Assembly (NCBI GenBank): GCA_021781615.1
Contig: JAJXWM010000009.1
Span: 1 to 61,331, forward strand
Direction: 5' to 3'
DNA: 61,331 nt
Source of the DNA: Pseudomonadota bacterium
GTDB taxonomy: Bacteria > Pseudomonadota > Gammaproteobacteria > UBA9339
Shown: one piece after another, positions 25,330 through 35,806 of the stretch
Position numbering within the stretch: position 1 is the first letter of the stretch
Layout: every line of letters starts with the position of its first letter
Notes under the pieces: generated by a model
The model's database searches: none
What the model was told of the DNA's origin: nothing
The model's input: only the letters and a program-made list of their open reading frames with translations
Program-made: the position numbers and the translations under genes

Positions 25330-26157
25330 ATGTTTTTTAATTTTTTGGTGTTGACTTTGAGATCTAATCAGCCTATTGGCATTTTTGATAGTGGCGTTGG
25401 TGGTTTAACCGTAGCCAAAGCTTTAGTAGAAGTATTGCCTAATGAATCAATAATTTATTTTGGTGATACGGCTCACTTGCCTTATGGGGATAAGTCTATT
25501 CATACGATTCAAGGATACACCAAAAGAATTGTCGATTTTTTGTTGGCAAAAGATGTTAAGTTAATTTTAAATGCGTGTAATTCAGCTTCTGCTGCTGCCC
25601 ATGAAATGCTACAAGAGTATATTGGTTCGAAGGTTTTATTGGTTGATGTGATTGATCCAGTGACCGAGTTTTTGAGTAAAAACTATGTTGATAAGAGCAT
25701 TGGTTTGATTGCAACTAAACTTACTATTGAATCCTCTGTTTATCATAATCGCTTGAATAAGCTTAATACTAAAATTGATCTCCGTGCTTTGGCGACACCT
25801 CTATTTGTGCCGATAATCGAAGAGGGGTTTTCTGCACACCAGTTAATGGACATTGCTTTAGCTGAGTATTTATCTGACCCTAAATTGAGCGCTATTGAGG
25901 CATTGATTTTAGGATGTACTCATTATCCGGTCGTTAAAAATAAAATCACCGATTTTTATCAAAATAAAGTTGAGATAATTGACACGTCTAAAATTGTTGC
26001 GGCAAGAGTCAAATCTCTGCTTGCGTCTAAAAAACTTCTAGCGACAGCGCCAGTTACCCGTAATTTTTACGTTTCCGATTACACCCCAAATTTTGCTCAT
26101 ATGACCAAGCTGTTTTTTGGCGAAGAGATCAAAATTGAAGCGGTCGATATTTTTTAA
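25330..26157 (+). CDS. murI: Glutamate racemase MurI
   Basis: MurI makes D-glutamate for peptidoglycan. The 275-residue protein has PIGIFDSGVGGLTVAKAL near the N-terminus, the two catalytic cysteines in NACNSASA and LGCTHYPVV, and FGDTAHLPYGDKS. The start is uncertain. The frame is open back to 25249, but family alignment places the protein start shortly before QPIGIFDSG, so ATG 25330 or one of the TTG/GTG codons at 25348-25357 is likely. It converges on valS with six bases between. Confidence 0.92.
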   Translation: MFFNFLVLTLRSNQPIGIFDSGVGGLTVAKALVEVLPNESIIYFGDTAHLPYGDKSIHTIQGYTKRIVDFLLAKDVKLILNACNSASAAAHEMLQEYIGSKVLLVDVIDPVTEFLSKNYVDKSIGLIATKLTIESSVYHNRLNKLNTKIDLRALATPLFVPIIEEGFSAHQLMDIALAEYLSDPKLSAIEALILGCTHYPVVKNKITDFYQNKVEIIDTSKIVAARVKSLLASKKLLATAPVTRNFYVSDYTPNFAHMTKLFFGEEIKIEAVDIF

Positions 26158-26163
26158 TAGAAA

Positions 26164-28911
26164 TTACGACAATTTCTTGAATTGAGCTTGTAATTTATCT
26201 AGTAGATTTCTGTTTTCCGTAAGCCTTAAGCGGTCTTTCTCGACCACGAGTGCTGGTGCTTTTTCGGTATAGTTCGGATTATTTAATTTGATTTCAGTGC
26301 GTTCTATATCATCTTTGAGCTTGCTAATTTCTTTATTAATACGAGCGATTTCAGCTTTAAAATCAAATAGTTCGCCAATTACCAGGTGCAGTTCTAGGGT
26401 GTCAACTAAAGCTGATGCGGCTTTCGGTATTTTTTCTTCCTTAATCCAATTGATAGACTCAAGTTTTGCTAAGGTTGTAAGAAAGTTTTTATGTTGATTG
26501 ATTCTCTCTAGGTCTTTTTCGCTTCCTTTGTTTAATAGTAAAGGTAAAAGTTTTCCGGGTGAGATATTCATTTCGCCACGAATATTACGAATAGCAAGCA
26601 CCATTTTTTTGATCCACTCAATTTCCGAAACGGCGCTAGTATCAATTTTTGTCGCATCAAATTCGGGATATCTTTGGAGCATGATTGTTGGTTCTTTAAT
26701 GTTCATTTTTGGGACAACTTCTTGCCAGATCTCTTCGGTGATAAATGGCATGAAAGGGTGAATAACTCGCAGTATTGTTTCTAAGGTGGTGATGAGAGTT
26801 TTTCTCGCGCCTTGTTTTAGGGCTGGACTAAATTGATCAGAATTTAAAATTGGTTTTGCTAATTCTAAATACCAATCGCAAAACTCGCGCCAGGTAAATT
26901 CAAAAATCGCTTGTGTAATTAGATCGAAACGATAGGTTTTGAATTCTGTAGCGACAGTTTGTAAGGTGTTTTGTAATTCGCTCTGAATCCAGCGATCGGC
27001 AGGGCTATATTCTACGTCATTGTTATTATAGTCGAAATTTTCTAGTTGCATTAAGACATAGCGCGAGGCATTCCAAATTTTAGTGCAAAAGTTTCGGTAA
27101 CCTTCAAGGCGTGCCATGTCGAAATTTATATCGCGACTGGTAGTGGCAAGCGAGCAGAAAGTAAAGCGTAAAGCATCAACGCCAAAGCCGGTAATCCCTT
27201 CAGGGAAATCTTGACGAGTTTGTTTTTCAATTTTTTCGGCAAGATGTTTTTGCATGAGGTTGCTAGTGCGTTTTTCGATGAGTTTTTCCAGGGGAATGCC
27301 ATCGACCAGATCAATCGGATCTAAAATGTTACCTTTAGATTTTGACATTTTTTGACCATGACTATCGCGGATTAAACCAGTGATATAGATATCTTTAAAT
27401 GGGATATCACCAGTAAACTTTAGGCCCAGCATCACCATCCTTGCTACCCAGAAAAATATAATGTCAAAGCCGGTGACTAAAACGGAAGTAGGATAAAACG
27501 TTTTAAATTCTGGTTTTTCAGGCCAGCCTAAGGTAGAAAATGGCCATAAAGCTGCAGAAAACCAAGTGTCTAAAACATCTTCGTCTTGTTTGAGCGTGCG
27601 GGTGCCAAGATTGAATCTGGTGCGGACATCTTCTTCACTATGACCTACGTAAATTTCGCCTTCTTCATCAAACCAGGCGGGAATTCTATGTCCCCACCAG
27701 AGTTGTCTACTGATACACCAATCTTCGATATTTTCTAACCACTGCAGATAGGTTTTACTCCAGTTATTGGGGATGAAATTAATTTTCCCATTTAAAACCG
27801 CATCAATAGCGGGTTTTGCTAAGTCTTTGGTTTTGACAAACCACTGATCAGTTAAATAGGGTTCGATAATGGCGCCACTACGATCCCCTTTAGGAATCTT
27901 TAACTGATGTTTTTCGGTTTTTAATAACAAGCCGGCGGTTTCTAAGTCGGAGAGAATTTGTTTTCTTGCCTGAAATCTTTCTAGACCTTGATAGTTTTTC
28001 GGGGTATTTTCGTTAAGGTAAGCATTTGGCGTAAAAATATTAATTAGTGGCAAGTTGTGGCGTTCTCCAGTGGCATAATCGTTGAAATCGTGTGCTGGAG
28101 TAATTTTTAAGCAACCGGTGCCAAATTCTTTATCAACTTGTTCATCGGCGATGATTGGAATGATGCGATCAGTAAGTGGTAGTTTGATTTTTTTGCCAAT
28201 TAAATGTTGATAACGTTCATCTTGCGGATGTACTGCTACTGCTGTATCGCCCAGCATGGTTTCGGGGCGGGTTGTGGCAACGGTAAGACTTTCAGCGCTA
28301 TCTAAAAGAGGATACTTGATGTGCCAGAGCGAGCCTTCGCTATCTTCGCTAATTACTTCGAGATCGGAGATTGCGGTGTTTAAAACCGGATCCCAATTGA
28401 CGAGACGTTTGCCCCGATAGATCAGCTTTTCTTCATATAATTTAATAAATGCATGTTGTACGGTTTCAGCAAGTTCTGGATCAAGGGTAAATTTTTCTCT
28501 CGTCCAATCACCAGATATTCCAAGGCGACGTTCTTGATTAGCAATAGTATCGCCAGAGTATTTTTTCCACTCCCATATTTTTTTTATAAAATCTTCTCGG
28601 CCTATGCTATGGCGGTTTTTGCCTTCGGTGCGGATAATGTTTTCTACTACCATTTGGGTGGCAATACCGGCGTGATCGGTACCAAGCTGCCATAACGTAT
28701 TGTAACCACTCATTCTTTTATAACGGATTAGGGCGTCCATAATGCTATCTTGAAAGCCATGTCCCATGTGTAGAGTGCCAGTTACATTTGGAGGTGGAAT
28801 AACAATGCAGTAGGGTGAGCCTTTGCCGCTTGGGGTAAAGTAATTATTCTTTTCCCATTTTTGGTACCAAGATTGTTCAATTGCTTTTGGTTCGTAAGTT
28901 TTATTTTTCAT
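26164..28911 (-). CDS. valS: Valyl-tRNA synthetase
   Basis: The 915-residue class Ia synthetase has the HIGH-type motif PPPNVTGTLHMGHGF (about 38-52), the editing domain TTRPETMLGDTAVAVHP, DWCISRQLWWGHRIP, the KMSKSKGNILDP loop, and a C-terminal coiled-coil arm (AEIARINKEISKLKDDIERT) characteristic of ValRS. It is a single gene, divergent from the CHASE2 cyclase. holC, often upstream of valS in gammaproteobacteria, is not here. Confidence 0.96.
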   Translation of the reverse strand: MKNKTYEPKAIEQSWYQKWEKNNYFTPSGKGSPYCIVIPPPNVTGTLHMGHGFQDSIMDALIRYKRMSGYNTLWQLGTDHAGIATQMVVENIIRTEGKNRHSIGREDFIKKIWEWKKYSGDTIANQERRLGISGDWTREKFTLDPELAETVQHAFIKLYEEKLIYRGKRLVNWDPVLNTAISDLEVISEDSEGSLWHIKYPLLDSAESLTVATTRPETMLGDTAVAVHPQDERYQHLIGKKIKLPLTDRIIPIIADEQVDKEFGTGCLKITPAHDFNDYATGERHNLPLINIFTPNAYLNENTPKNYQGLERFQARKQILSDLETAGLLLKTEKHQLKIPKGDRSGAIIEPYLTDQWFVKTKDLAKPAIDAVLNGKINFIPNNWSKTYLQWLENIEDWCISRQLWWGHRIPAWFDEEGEIYVGHSEEDVRTRFNLGTRTLKQDEDVLDTWFSAALWPFSTLGWPEKPEFKTFYPTSVLVTGFDIIFFWVARMVMLGLKFTGDIPFKDIYITGLIRDSHGQKMSKSKGNILDPIDLVDGIPLEKLIEKRTSNLMQKHLAEKIEKQTRQDFPEGITGFGVDALRFTFCSLATTSRDINFDMARLEGYRNFCTKIWNASRYVLMQLENFDYNNNDVEYSPADRWIQSELQNTLQTVATEFKTYRFDLITQAIFEFTWREFCDWYLELAKPILNSDQFSPALKQGARKTLITTLETILRVIHPFMPFITEEIWQEVVPKMNIKEPTIMLQRYPEFDATKIDTSAVSEIEWIKKMVLAIRNIRGEMNISPGKLLPLLLNKGSEKDLERINQHKNFLTTLAKLESINWIKEEKIPKAASALVDTLELHLVIGELFDFKAEIARINKEISKLKDDIERTEIKLNNPNYTEKAPALVVEKDRLRLTENRNLLDKLQAQFKKLS

Positions 28912-29044
28912 GGTTATCTCTCAATTCTTAAAGGTTATCAGAAAAAATAGGATGAATCAAAGCCATCTCTAATTCGCAATGATATGTCGGAGTGTGATAA
29001 AATCAGTAGAGTTCTCGAGTTTAGGTTAAATAGGGAAAGTTTTT

Positions 29045-31246
29045 ATGTACAGAAAACTTGTGATTTTTTTTGTTGGCATTGTATCCACCGTGGTGGTTTT
29101 ACTTCTTACGTGGGATAGTATTGGCAAAAAATTTAGTTTATTAACAAGAATTAACCATATTTTTTATGATACCAATTTAAAGATTTTTCATAAAAAGGGT
29201 AAATCTGAAGATGTGGTTTTGGTTGATGTTGATGAGAAAAGCTTGCAAGCTGAGGGTAGATGGCCGTGGCCACGAAGCAAGCTTGCGACAGTAGTTAAAA
29301 ATCTTCAAAATGGTGGCGCGGCGGTTATTGTTTTTGATGTTTTATTCCCGGAGCCAGAGCTTAATGTGGCTAATGTTGTATTAGATCACGTTGAGCAGAG
29401 TAAGGATGCTTCTAATGATGTTACTAATTATCTATCACAACGATTACCCCTTTTTGACAACGATAAAATATTTGCCGATGCCGTATCTAAAGGAGATATT
29501 GTTTTGGGTGTCTTTTTCAGCAAAGATCTTTACCATGCTACGGGGAAGCTTGGTAAACCGCTTTCTGGTCTGATTAAGCCACCAGGCTTAGTTATTTCAC
29601 ATCAGGATAAGTATATTGGCAATGTGCCAGTTATAGCTGATGCTGTACGCTATACAGGATTTACTACTACTGCTCCCGATGAAGATGGAATTATTAGGCG
29701 TTCTCCGCTTTTGATAGAATGCAATGGTGAGTTATACCCATCATTGGCAATAGAAACAGTTAAGGCTTTTTTATTGACTGATAAGGTTTCTTTAGATTTA
29801 CATGATCTTGACGGTAATAAAATATTTTTAGGGATTACTATCGGGAACACTTATATTCCAACCGATTCATCAGGTAATGTCTTGGTTACTTATCGCGGGC
29901 CAGGTTTTTCTTTTCCCACCGTATCGGCTGCTGATGTTCTGCATAATAAATTTTCTGAGCAGATGTTTGCGGGAAAAATAGTGTTGATTGGTTCTTCAGC
30001 AATCGGGGTTGGTGATTTACATGCTACACCGCTACAAACCGTTGGTTATCCTGGTACCGAAGTACATGCTAGTATCATCGCGTCTATTTTGGAGAAAGAC
30101 ATTATGTCTTCTCCTTTGTGGCTGATAGGTGTTGAAAGAGTTTTACTTGTGATAGTTGGCTTAATTGTTACGGTTTTTGCAGCATATTTTCCCGCTTTGG
30201 TTTTAGTTTCACTGATTGTATTGATAATTCTGTTATTGTTTGCTCTTAATGCGCTGCTTTTGGTCAAGTTTCGTTTGGTGTTGCCACATTTGATGCTGCC
30301 TTATTTGCAAATGTTATTTTTGGGGTTAGTTAATAGTGTGTGTGGGTATTTGTTTGAGACTAGACAGCGTAAGCAGTTGCACGAAGTTTATGGACAATAT
30401 GTTTCTTCAGCGCATATTGACCAGATGTTGGAATCACATGGTAAGCATACTTTAGAAGGTAATACTAAGCTGATGACGGCATTGTTTGCCGATGTTCGTA
30501 GCTTTACTTCTATTGCTGAGAAACTGGATGCGAAAGAGGTTAAGAAGTTTCTTAATACATTGTTTACTCCGATGACGGCAATCATCTTTGAGTATAAGGG
30601 AACTATCGATAAGTATGTTGGTGATATGGTGGTGGCTTTTTGGAATGATCCCATCGATGATCAAGATCATGCGGTACATTGTGTTGAGGCGGCATTGAAG
30701 ATGCAGATCAAAGTAAAAGAGCTAGCTGCGGTTTTTGCAGAACAAAAATTGAGTGACATTGCTGTTCGGATCGGTATTAACACGGGGATGATGCATGTTG
30801 GTGATATGGGTTCAGAATATCGTAAAGCGTATACTGTTTTGGGAGACGCAGTAAATTTGGCTTCCCGTTTGGAGGGGGTCAATAAAATATATGGTACTCG
30901 TATTATGGTTTCGGAAGAGACCAAAAAAATGTGTAGTAATATAGTCTTTCGTTTTGTGGATTGTATTTATGTTAAAGGTAAAGCAACTCCAACTAAGATT
31001 TATGAGCCCTTATGTTTGTTGAGCGAAAAAACCAGTATTTTAGATGAAGAGCTTGTTGAATATGAGAAAGCTTTGGAATTATACAATACTGATAATTGGT
31101 GCCAGGCCAAAGAACTATTTGCAAAATTGGTTGATAAGTACCCTCAGGTAGATATTTATAATATTTATTTAAAACGAGTCTCTCAATATGAGGTTTGTCC
31201 ACCGGCTAAGGATTGGGATCGAGGACAGCATTTGACTGAGAAATAG
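29045..31246 (+). CDS. CHASE2-domain class III adenylate cyclase
   Basis: This 733-residue membrane protein probably makes cAMP from ATP in response to a periplasmic signal. An N-terminal helix (residues 5-25), a periplasmic CHASE2 domain (about 45-335, with VVLVDVDEKSLQAEGRWPWP and GKIVLIGSSAIGVGDLHATP) and a cluster of hydrophobic helices (about 350-435) precede the cyclase domain (about 470-650). LFADVRSFTSIAEKL and KYVGDMVVAFW carry the two metal aspartates, and YTVLGDAVNLASRLE is the adenylate-type substrate region. The C-terminal 75 residues form a TPR-like tail ending PPAKDWDRG, shared with the cyclase at 49597. A possible TGTGATAAAAT extended -10 lies upstream. Confidence 0.9.
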   Translation: MYRKLVIFFVGIVSTVVVLLLTWDSIGKKFSLLTRINHIFYDTNLKIFHKKGKSEDVVLVDVDEKSLQAEGRWPWPRSKLATVVKNLQNGGAAVIVFDVLFPEPELNVANVVLDHVEQSKDASNDVTNYLSQRLPLFDNDKIFADAVSKGDIVLGVFFSKDLYHATGKLGKPLSGLIKPPGLVISHQDKYIGNVPVIADAVRYTGFTTTAPDEDGIIRRSPLLIECNGELYPSLAIETVKAFLLTDKVSLDLHDLDGNKIFLGITIGNTYIPTDSSGNVLVTYRGPGFSFPTVSAADVLHNKFSEQMFAGKIVLIGSSAIGVGDLHATPLQTVGYPGTEVHASIIASILEKDIMSSPLWLIGVERVLLVIVGLIVTVFAAYFPALVLVSLIVLIILLLFALNALLLVKFRLVLPHLMLPYLQMLFLGLVNSVCGYLFETRQRKQLHEVYGQYVSSAHIDQMLESHGKHTLEGNTKLMTALFADVRSFTSIAEKLDAKEVKKFLNTLFTPMTAIIFEYKGTIDKYVGDMVVAFWNDPIDDQDHAVHCVEAALKMQIKVKELAAVFAEQKLSDIAVRIGINTGMMHVGDMGSEYRKAYTVLGDAVNLASRLEGVNKIYGTRIMVSEETKKMCSNIVFRFVDCIYVKGKATPTKIYEPLCLLSEKTSILDEELVEYEKALELYNTDNWCQAKELFAKLVDKYPQVDIYNIYLKRVSQYEVCPPAKDWDRGQHLTEK

Positions 31247-31256
31247 ATATTTTATT

Positions 31257-31333
31257 TGGTGGCTATGAGTGGGTTCGAACCACTGACCTCAGCATTATGA
31301 GTGCCGCGCTCTAACCAACTGAGCTACATAGCC
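31257..31333 (-). tRNA. tRNA-Met(CAT), elongator
   Basis: On the minus strand a 77-base cloverleaf begins GGCTATGTAGCTCAGTTGG. It has anticodon loop CTCATAA (anticodon CAT), a TTCGAAC T-loop, acceptor pairing GGCTATG/CATAGCC and an encoded CCA. The sequence is close to E. coli elongator tRNA-Met. It lies between the cyclase and asmA. Confidence 0.95.
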
Positions 31334-31399
31334 ATGTTTTATGGGGATTTATTCTGTCTATTTGAGTAGTGGTTGTCAAGCGGTTGTTTTGAAAGAACT

Positions 31400-33451
31400 C
31401 TAATTAAATAATTTGTTTAACGGTAGTATTTTATTTATTTCTTGGGGCAAATTTTTTATATGTTTCTCCACTTGGTTTTGGATGACGTTATTAACCACCT
31501 TTTTAATAGCGTGTTGCAGCATTACCACAGCATCGAATCTGATCGATGGGTCGGTAAGGGCGCCAGTAACTTTTATTGGAACAAAGAAATTTTCATCGTG
31601 AGTACTATAGGCACTTAACGATAAATCTAAATTTTTTGCCTTCAAGTTAGCACTGCCTTGTCCCGTTATTTTATAGTCGGGAGCTTGCACTAAGAAGTCA
31701 TTGGTGCTTAATATTCCGTTATTAACTCTAAAATTCATGGTTAATTTGTCAAAATCAGTATGTGGTGACTGTGGTTTTTCTGGTAGTTGTTTAATGTTTA
31801 ATACGGCATGTGCTCGTCTAACTTCGTAGGGGACATCAACTCCACGATAGGAGCCGTGGTTAATTAGGATGCTCCCATTTCCAGTTAGATTGCTAATAGT
31901 GATATTAGTGTTTAAAGTAAGCGAGCCGCTAAAGTTTTCGTAGTTAGCTAGGTCTTTTAACATGGTTTGGATCGAAGTATTGTCGAGTGTTAATTTTAGA
32001 TTAATGTTAGGAGTGGTGCTTCGCGTATTAATGTTAGCGCTGCCGAAAGCTTTTCCTTGATAGAAATCAAACCCTATCTTTTGGCAATCAATTATCCCAT
32101 TATTAGCAGCGATTTTGGTGCTAAAGTTTGTAAACTGTAGTTTGCCGTATTTTATGGCACCTATTTTAAGATGGCCATTTAATTTGGTGGAATGATCATT
32201 GGTGGTTATGGATTTAGTTTGTTTAGATGTCAGTCTGGGTATAAGTTCTGGTTCAGTTGTTGGCGCGGTTGCTGGTGGAGTCTTTGTAGGTTTATCAGCA
32301 AATACTGCATAATCTAATTTATTTAAAGCAAGGTCGAAGGTAGTGTTATTGCTGGTTATCGCATAATTGGCATTACCTTGCAGGATCGTGTCATTAAGAT
32401 GCGCTTCAATAGTTTTAAAATTCACAATATTTGCTGAGATCGAAAGGGTGGTTTTAAAGCTACTAGTTGTACCTTTTTTGAAATATTTATTGATCTCTAA
32501 TAATGTCATTAATTCTGCAGCATCAGTATTGTTGAGGGTTAAATTGCCGGAAAAAGTTGGATTATCGATAATATTAGAACCTTGTAATGATCCGGTGATG
32601 CTGGTTTTTGCAATATTTAATTTAAGAGCACTTGCCAAAAGCAACTGTTTTTTTAGATCTAGTTTGATATCAACTTTACCTTCAAGATCAAAAGTGGCGG
32701 TTGCTGTTTTATTTTTTAACTTACTTGCTAACTGTAATCGTTTAAATTCATATAATCCATTTTTGATGTCTAATTTAACCTGGGTGTTTGCTGTAACTTC
32801 ACTGTTTAGAGATGAAATTAGATTGTCAAGATGAAAGGAGGTCGAGAGATCAAATGGCTGGTTTAAATCAATGTTTCGACAATGGAGATTTAATTTACTA
32901 ATTTTAATTTTTTTATTGGTTTTTTGATCTTGCCAAAGGATACTGCCATTATCGACCGCAATGTCGCTGATGATGAAGTTTTCTATGGTGGGTTTACGGT
33001 TTTGAGTGGTAGTTATTGGAGTGGCATCACCTAGCGCTAACAAATCTTGCCAGTTACTTTTATCTAAATTATTTTTAAGCAATTGGAGATTGAAATTTTT
33101 AAGATTTAGATGCCCTATTTCAATGTTGCCGAGAATTAGGGGTAATAATTTAATATTTACATCAATCTCAGAGGCTTCTGCAAAATAGCTATCTTTAAAA
33201 TCGGGAGGATTACTTAGTGATATATTTTGTATTTTTAACCCCAGCCACGGAAAGAAGGTCCAGCTAACTTCTCCATTGATTTTTAATTCACGATTGGTTT
33301 TATCCCGGACTAGTTGTATGGCTTTACTTTTAATGGTGTCTTGATCAATGGTGGTAACAAGAAAAGCAATGGCTCCGCCTGCTAGGACAGATATTACTAA
33401 TACGATAATGGCAAATATTTTCATTAGCTTTTTGCTGAGGTTCCTGGTCAT
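31400..33451 (-). CDS. AsmA family protein
   Basis: The 683-residue envelope protein has one N-terminal membrane helix (about 10-32), followed by the AsmA N-terminal domain (REL-x-I-x-GEVSWTFFPWLGLKIQ near residues 55-75) and a long repetitive beta groove, as in proteins that shuttle phospholipid between the membranes. The AsmA C-terminal region has FDKLTMNFRVNNGILSTNDF and GQGSANLKAKNLDLSLSAYS. ATG 33451 is chosen over the in-frame TTG 33463. It is co-directional with the MATE gene, which ends 17 bases upstream. Confidence 0.88.
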   Translation of the reverse strand: MTRNLSKKLMKIFAIIVLVISVLAGGAIAFLVTTIDQDTIKSKAIQLVRDKTNRELKINGEVSWTFFPWLGLKIQNISLSNPPDFKDSYFAEASEIDVNIKLLPLILGNIEIGHLNLKNFNLQLLKNNLDKSNWQDLLALGDATPITTTQNRKPTIENFIISDIAVDNGSILWQDQKTNKKIKISKLNLHCRNIDLNQPFDLSTSFHLDNLISSLNSEVTANTQVKLDIKNGLYEFKRLQLASKLKNKTATATFDLEGKVDIKLDLKKQLLLASALKLNIAKTSITGSLQGSNIIDNPTFSGNLTLNNTDAAELMTLLEINKYFKKGTTSSFKTTLSISANIVNFKTIEAHLNDTILQGNANYAITSNNTTFDLALNKLDYAVFADKPTKTPPATAPTTEPELIPRLTSKQTKSITTNDHSTKLNGHLKIGAIKYGKLQFTNFSTKIAANNGIIDCQKIGFDFYQGKAFGSANINTRSTTPNINLKLTLDNTSIQTMLKDLANYENFSGSLTLNTNITISNLTGNGSILINHGSYRGVDVPYEVRRAHAVLNIKQLPEKPQSPHTDFDKLTMNFRVNNGILSTNDFLVQAPDYKITGQGSANLKAKNLDLSLSAYSTHDENFFVPIKVTGALTDPSIRFDAVVMLQHAIKKVVNNVIQNQVEKHIKNLPQEINKILPLNKLFN

Positions 33452-33467
33452 AAAATATCTCAAAGTG

Positions 33468-34856
33468 TTATTTTTTTGTAACTAAGGATGATAGATCAAT
33501 CTGTTTTACTAGTCTATTAAAACGTAGCCAGAGCATAATGCCGGTAACAAAGAGACCAACGACGATTCCCCACCATATACCAACGCCACCCAGGCCTAAT
33601 TTAAATGCTAATAAGTAACAAGTTGGGAAAGCTATACCCCAGAATCCGACCACACTAATAAGCATTTGAAAGCTAGAGTCTTTTAAGCCTCTTAAAGCAC
33701 TACAGAAAAGATGACGGATACATTCGCTTATAAGTAATATGCCAACTATCGGAAAAAATCTCATAGCTTCAGCTGCTACCGCTTTGAAACTATCGAGAGT
33801 GGGATCTATATCTATACTTATCGCAGCGTTAGGAAAGGTGATATAGAAAAAGCTGAGTAGTGATATCAAAGCTAGAGCTAGCCCCATATTGACTAAAGCG
33901 GTCAATTTTATGCCACCGCGATTATTGCGGCCGACTTCGTTACCAACTCTGATGGTTGTAGTTTGGGATAATCCGAAGAGAACTACTAAACCGAGCATTA
34001 AGTATTGGTAGGAGATTTGATAGGCTGCAAGAGTAGTAGTTCCCAAGATGCCCATCATGAGTGCAACTATAGCAAAAAATATTAATTCGCTACAAAACGT
34101 TGCGCCAAGCGGTAAGCCCACCCGAAGCATTTCAACGAAAAACTTATATTCAAAAATCCACCACTTTTTAAATGGATGATAAATTTTGAATTGTTTAGAA
34201 AAATACAGGTAACCACCAAAAAGTAGCGATATTAAAACGTATGATACTGTCAGGCCATAGCCGATACCGGCAAGGCCAGCGTTAGGAAAGCCAAATTTTC
34301 CGAATAAAAAAGCGTAATAAAAGAAAATCTCAATCGGTACCGCCAAGATACTCATAAGCATTACAAGGCGAGCCTTGTCGATAGCGGTAAAAAATTGTTG
34401 TAGTACAACCATTATGTTCAGTGGGAGCATTGACCAAATTAAAGAGTGAAAAAATGGTTTGGCATAGGCGATAACGGTAGGGTCCTGTTTAGTCCATACT
34501 AAAACAATGGGCATCCCCCACATGATAAGAGTCATGGGGAGAGAGCAGATAATCGACATAATTAATCCTTGTTTAAAACATAGACTACAGCCGATATTAT
34601 CTTTGGCGCCAAAGCTTTGTGATCCCATGATACCTATGGCGCAAAAAATACCTATAAAGAAAACAATTACGGTAAGGTATATTCCCCAAACTAAAGCGTT
34701 AGCAGCCAGCTGCTCTTTGCCCAAATGAGATATCATAGCTGTTGCGATAAAGCCGTTTAGGCCGTACAACACCTCAGCCGCAACTAGTGGTATGGCTAAC
34801 CTTATTGAGTATTTAAATTCTGAAATTATATTTGGTAAACGGAAAATGGAATCCAC
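33468..34856 (-). CDS. MATE family efflux transporter
   Basis: The 462-residue protein has about twelve hydrophobic helices in two MatE halves, with GLNGFIATAMISHLGKEQLAANALVW near the N-terminus and FGLSQTTTIRVGNEVGRNNRGG in the second half. It is a cation-coupled multidrug or metabolite exporter of the NorM/DinF type. Substrate is unknown. GTG 34856 is proposed as the start because GAGG lies eight bases upstream. An in-frame GTG at 34868 is the alternative. Confidence 0.9.
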   Translation of the reverse strand: MDSIFRLPNIISEFKYSIRLAIPLVAAEVLYGLNGFIATAMISHLGKEQLAANALVWGIYLTVIVFFIGIFCAIGIMGSQSFGAKDNIGCSLCFKQGLIMSIICSLPMTLIMWGMPIVLVWTKQDPTVIAYAKPFFHSLIWSMLPLNIMVVLQQFFTAIDKARLVMLMSILAVPIEIFFYYAFLFGKFGFPNAGLAGIGYGLTVSYVLISLLFGGYLYFSKQFKIYHPFKKWWIFEYKFFVEMLRVGLPLGATFCSELIFFAIVALMMGILGTTTLAAYQISYQYLMLGLVVLFGLSQTTTIRVGNEVGRNNRGGIKLTALVNMGLALALISLLSFFYITFPNAAISIDIDPTLDSFKAVAAEAMRFFPIVGILLISECIRHLFCSALRGLKDSSFQMLISVVGFWGIAFPTCYLLAFKLGLGGVGIWWGIVVGLFVTGIMLWLRFNRLVKQIDLSSLVTKK

Positions 34857-35136
34857 ACTACACCTCACAAAAAAATATTAATAAACAAAAAGTTCCGGTG
34901 GGGAACGAGCTAAAGATAGTGAGTTATAGCGTTTTCATGGCGCTAACTATAGCATAAATATCTATTTTTGCAAGATGGGGCTTTATTTGTTATCTCGGCA
35001 GTTTTTCATTTACTTTATATTTTATTGATTTATAGTTAAATTTCGGCCTGGCTTAGATGTATCTAAATAAAAATGTGGATAATACGTTATTGCAAATGTT
35101 GTTTCGTTTAAAACCATATAAAGAGTGTTTGATGTT

Positions 35137-35751
35137 ATGAGCTGTTCGAAAAAAACCACCATTATTGTTTTATTTATAACTATATTATTTTTGGAAGGTT
35201 GTGCTTGTTTCCAAAAACCACCATTTTTTAAGCCTATTACCTTGAAAGAGCGTCAAACAAAATTACAGCAGATAAATGGCTGGGAGATGGAAGGTGCTTT
35301 AAGCATTACTTATAATCGTAAAAGGGATGTTGCGCGCTTTAAATGGGTTCAAGATGGTGATAAGTACAATATACATATTTCTGGTCCTTTCAACATCGGT
35401 GGCGCGCGTATTGTTGGTAATGAAGATGGTGTTGAGTTTTGTCGTACCCGTAAAAAGTGTATAAAAGCAAATACCCCCGAACAATTAACCTTGAGTCAAT
35501 TTGGTTGGCAGTTACCCATTTCTAATATTCGGTATTGGATTTTAGCTTTGCCAGTTCCTTGCACTAAGGTTGACGCTAGACTTATTGATCAATATGGGCA
35601 TTTAACTGATCTTCATCAGAGCGGTTGGCAAATAAAGTATTCCGAATTTAAACCTGATATTAAAAATAATATCGATTTACCAAAAATTGTTGAGCTAACT
35701 AATAGTGAAATTTTAATTAAAATAAAAAACACCAATTTAGTTTCTAACTAG
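35137..35751 (+). CDS. lolB: Outer-membrane lipoprotein receptor LolB
   Basis: LolB accepts lipoproteins from LolA and inserts them in the outer membrane. The 204-residue precursor has a lipoprotein signal ending LFLEGCACF. The mature protein follows LolB closely: INGWEMEGALSITYNRKRDVARFKWVQ, FNIGGARIVG and QLPISNIRYWILALPVP, matching the conserved 'LRxWxxGLP' region of E. coli LolB. ispE and prs, its usual neighbours, are absent. A GTG start at 35125 is possible, but ATG 35137 fits the signal peptide better. Confidence 0.88.
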   Translation: MSCSKKTTIIVLFITILFLEGCACFQKPPFFKPITLKERQTKLQQINGWEMEGALSITYNRKRDVARFKWVQDGDKYNIHISGPFNIGGARIVGNEDGVEFCRTRKKCIKANTPEQLTLSQFGWQLPISNIRYWILALPVPCTKVDARLIDQYGHLTDLHQSGWQIKYSEFKPDIKNNIDLPKIVELTNSEILIKIKNTNLVSN

Positions 35752-35806
35752 GTTGCAAATCATTTAAACCTAAATTTTCAGGATAAAATAGTAAGAAGTA
35801 AACTTT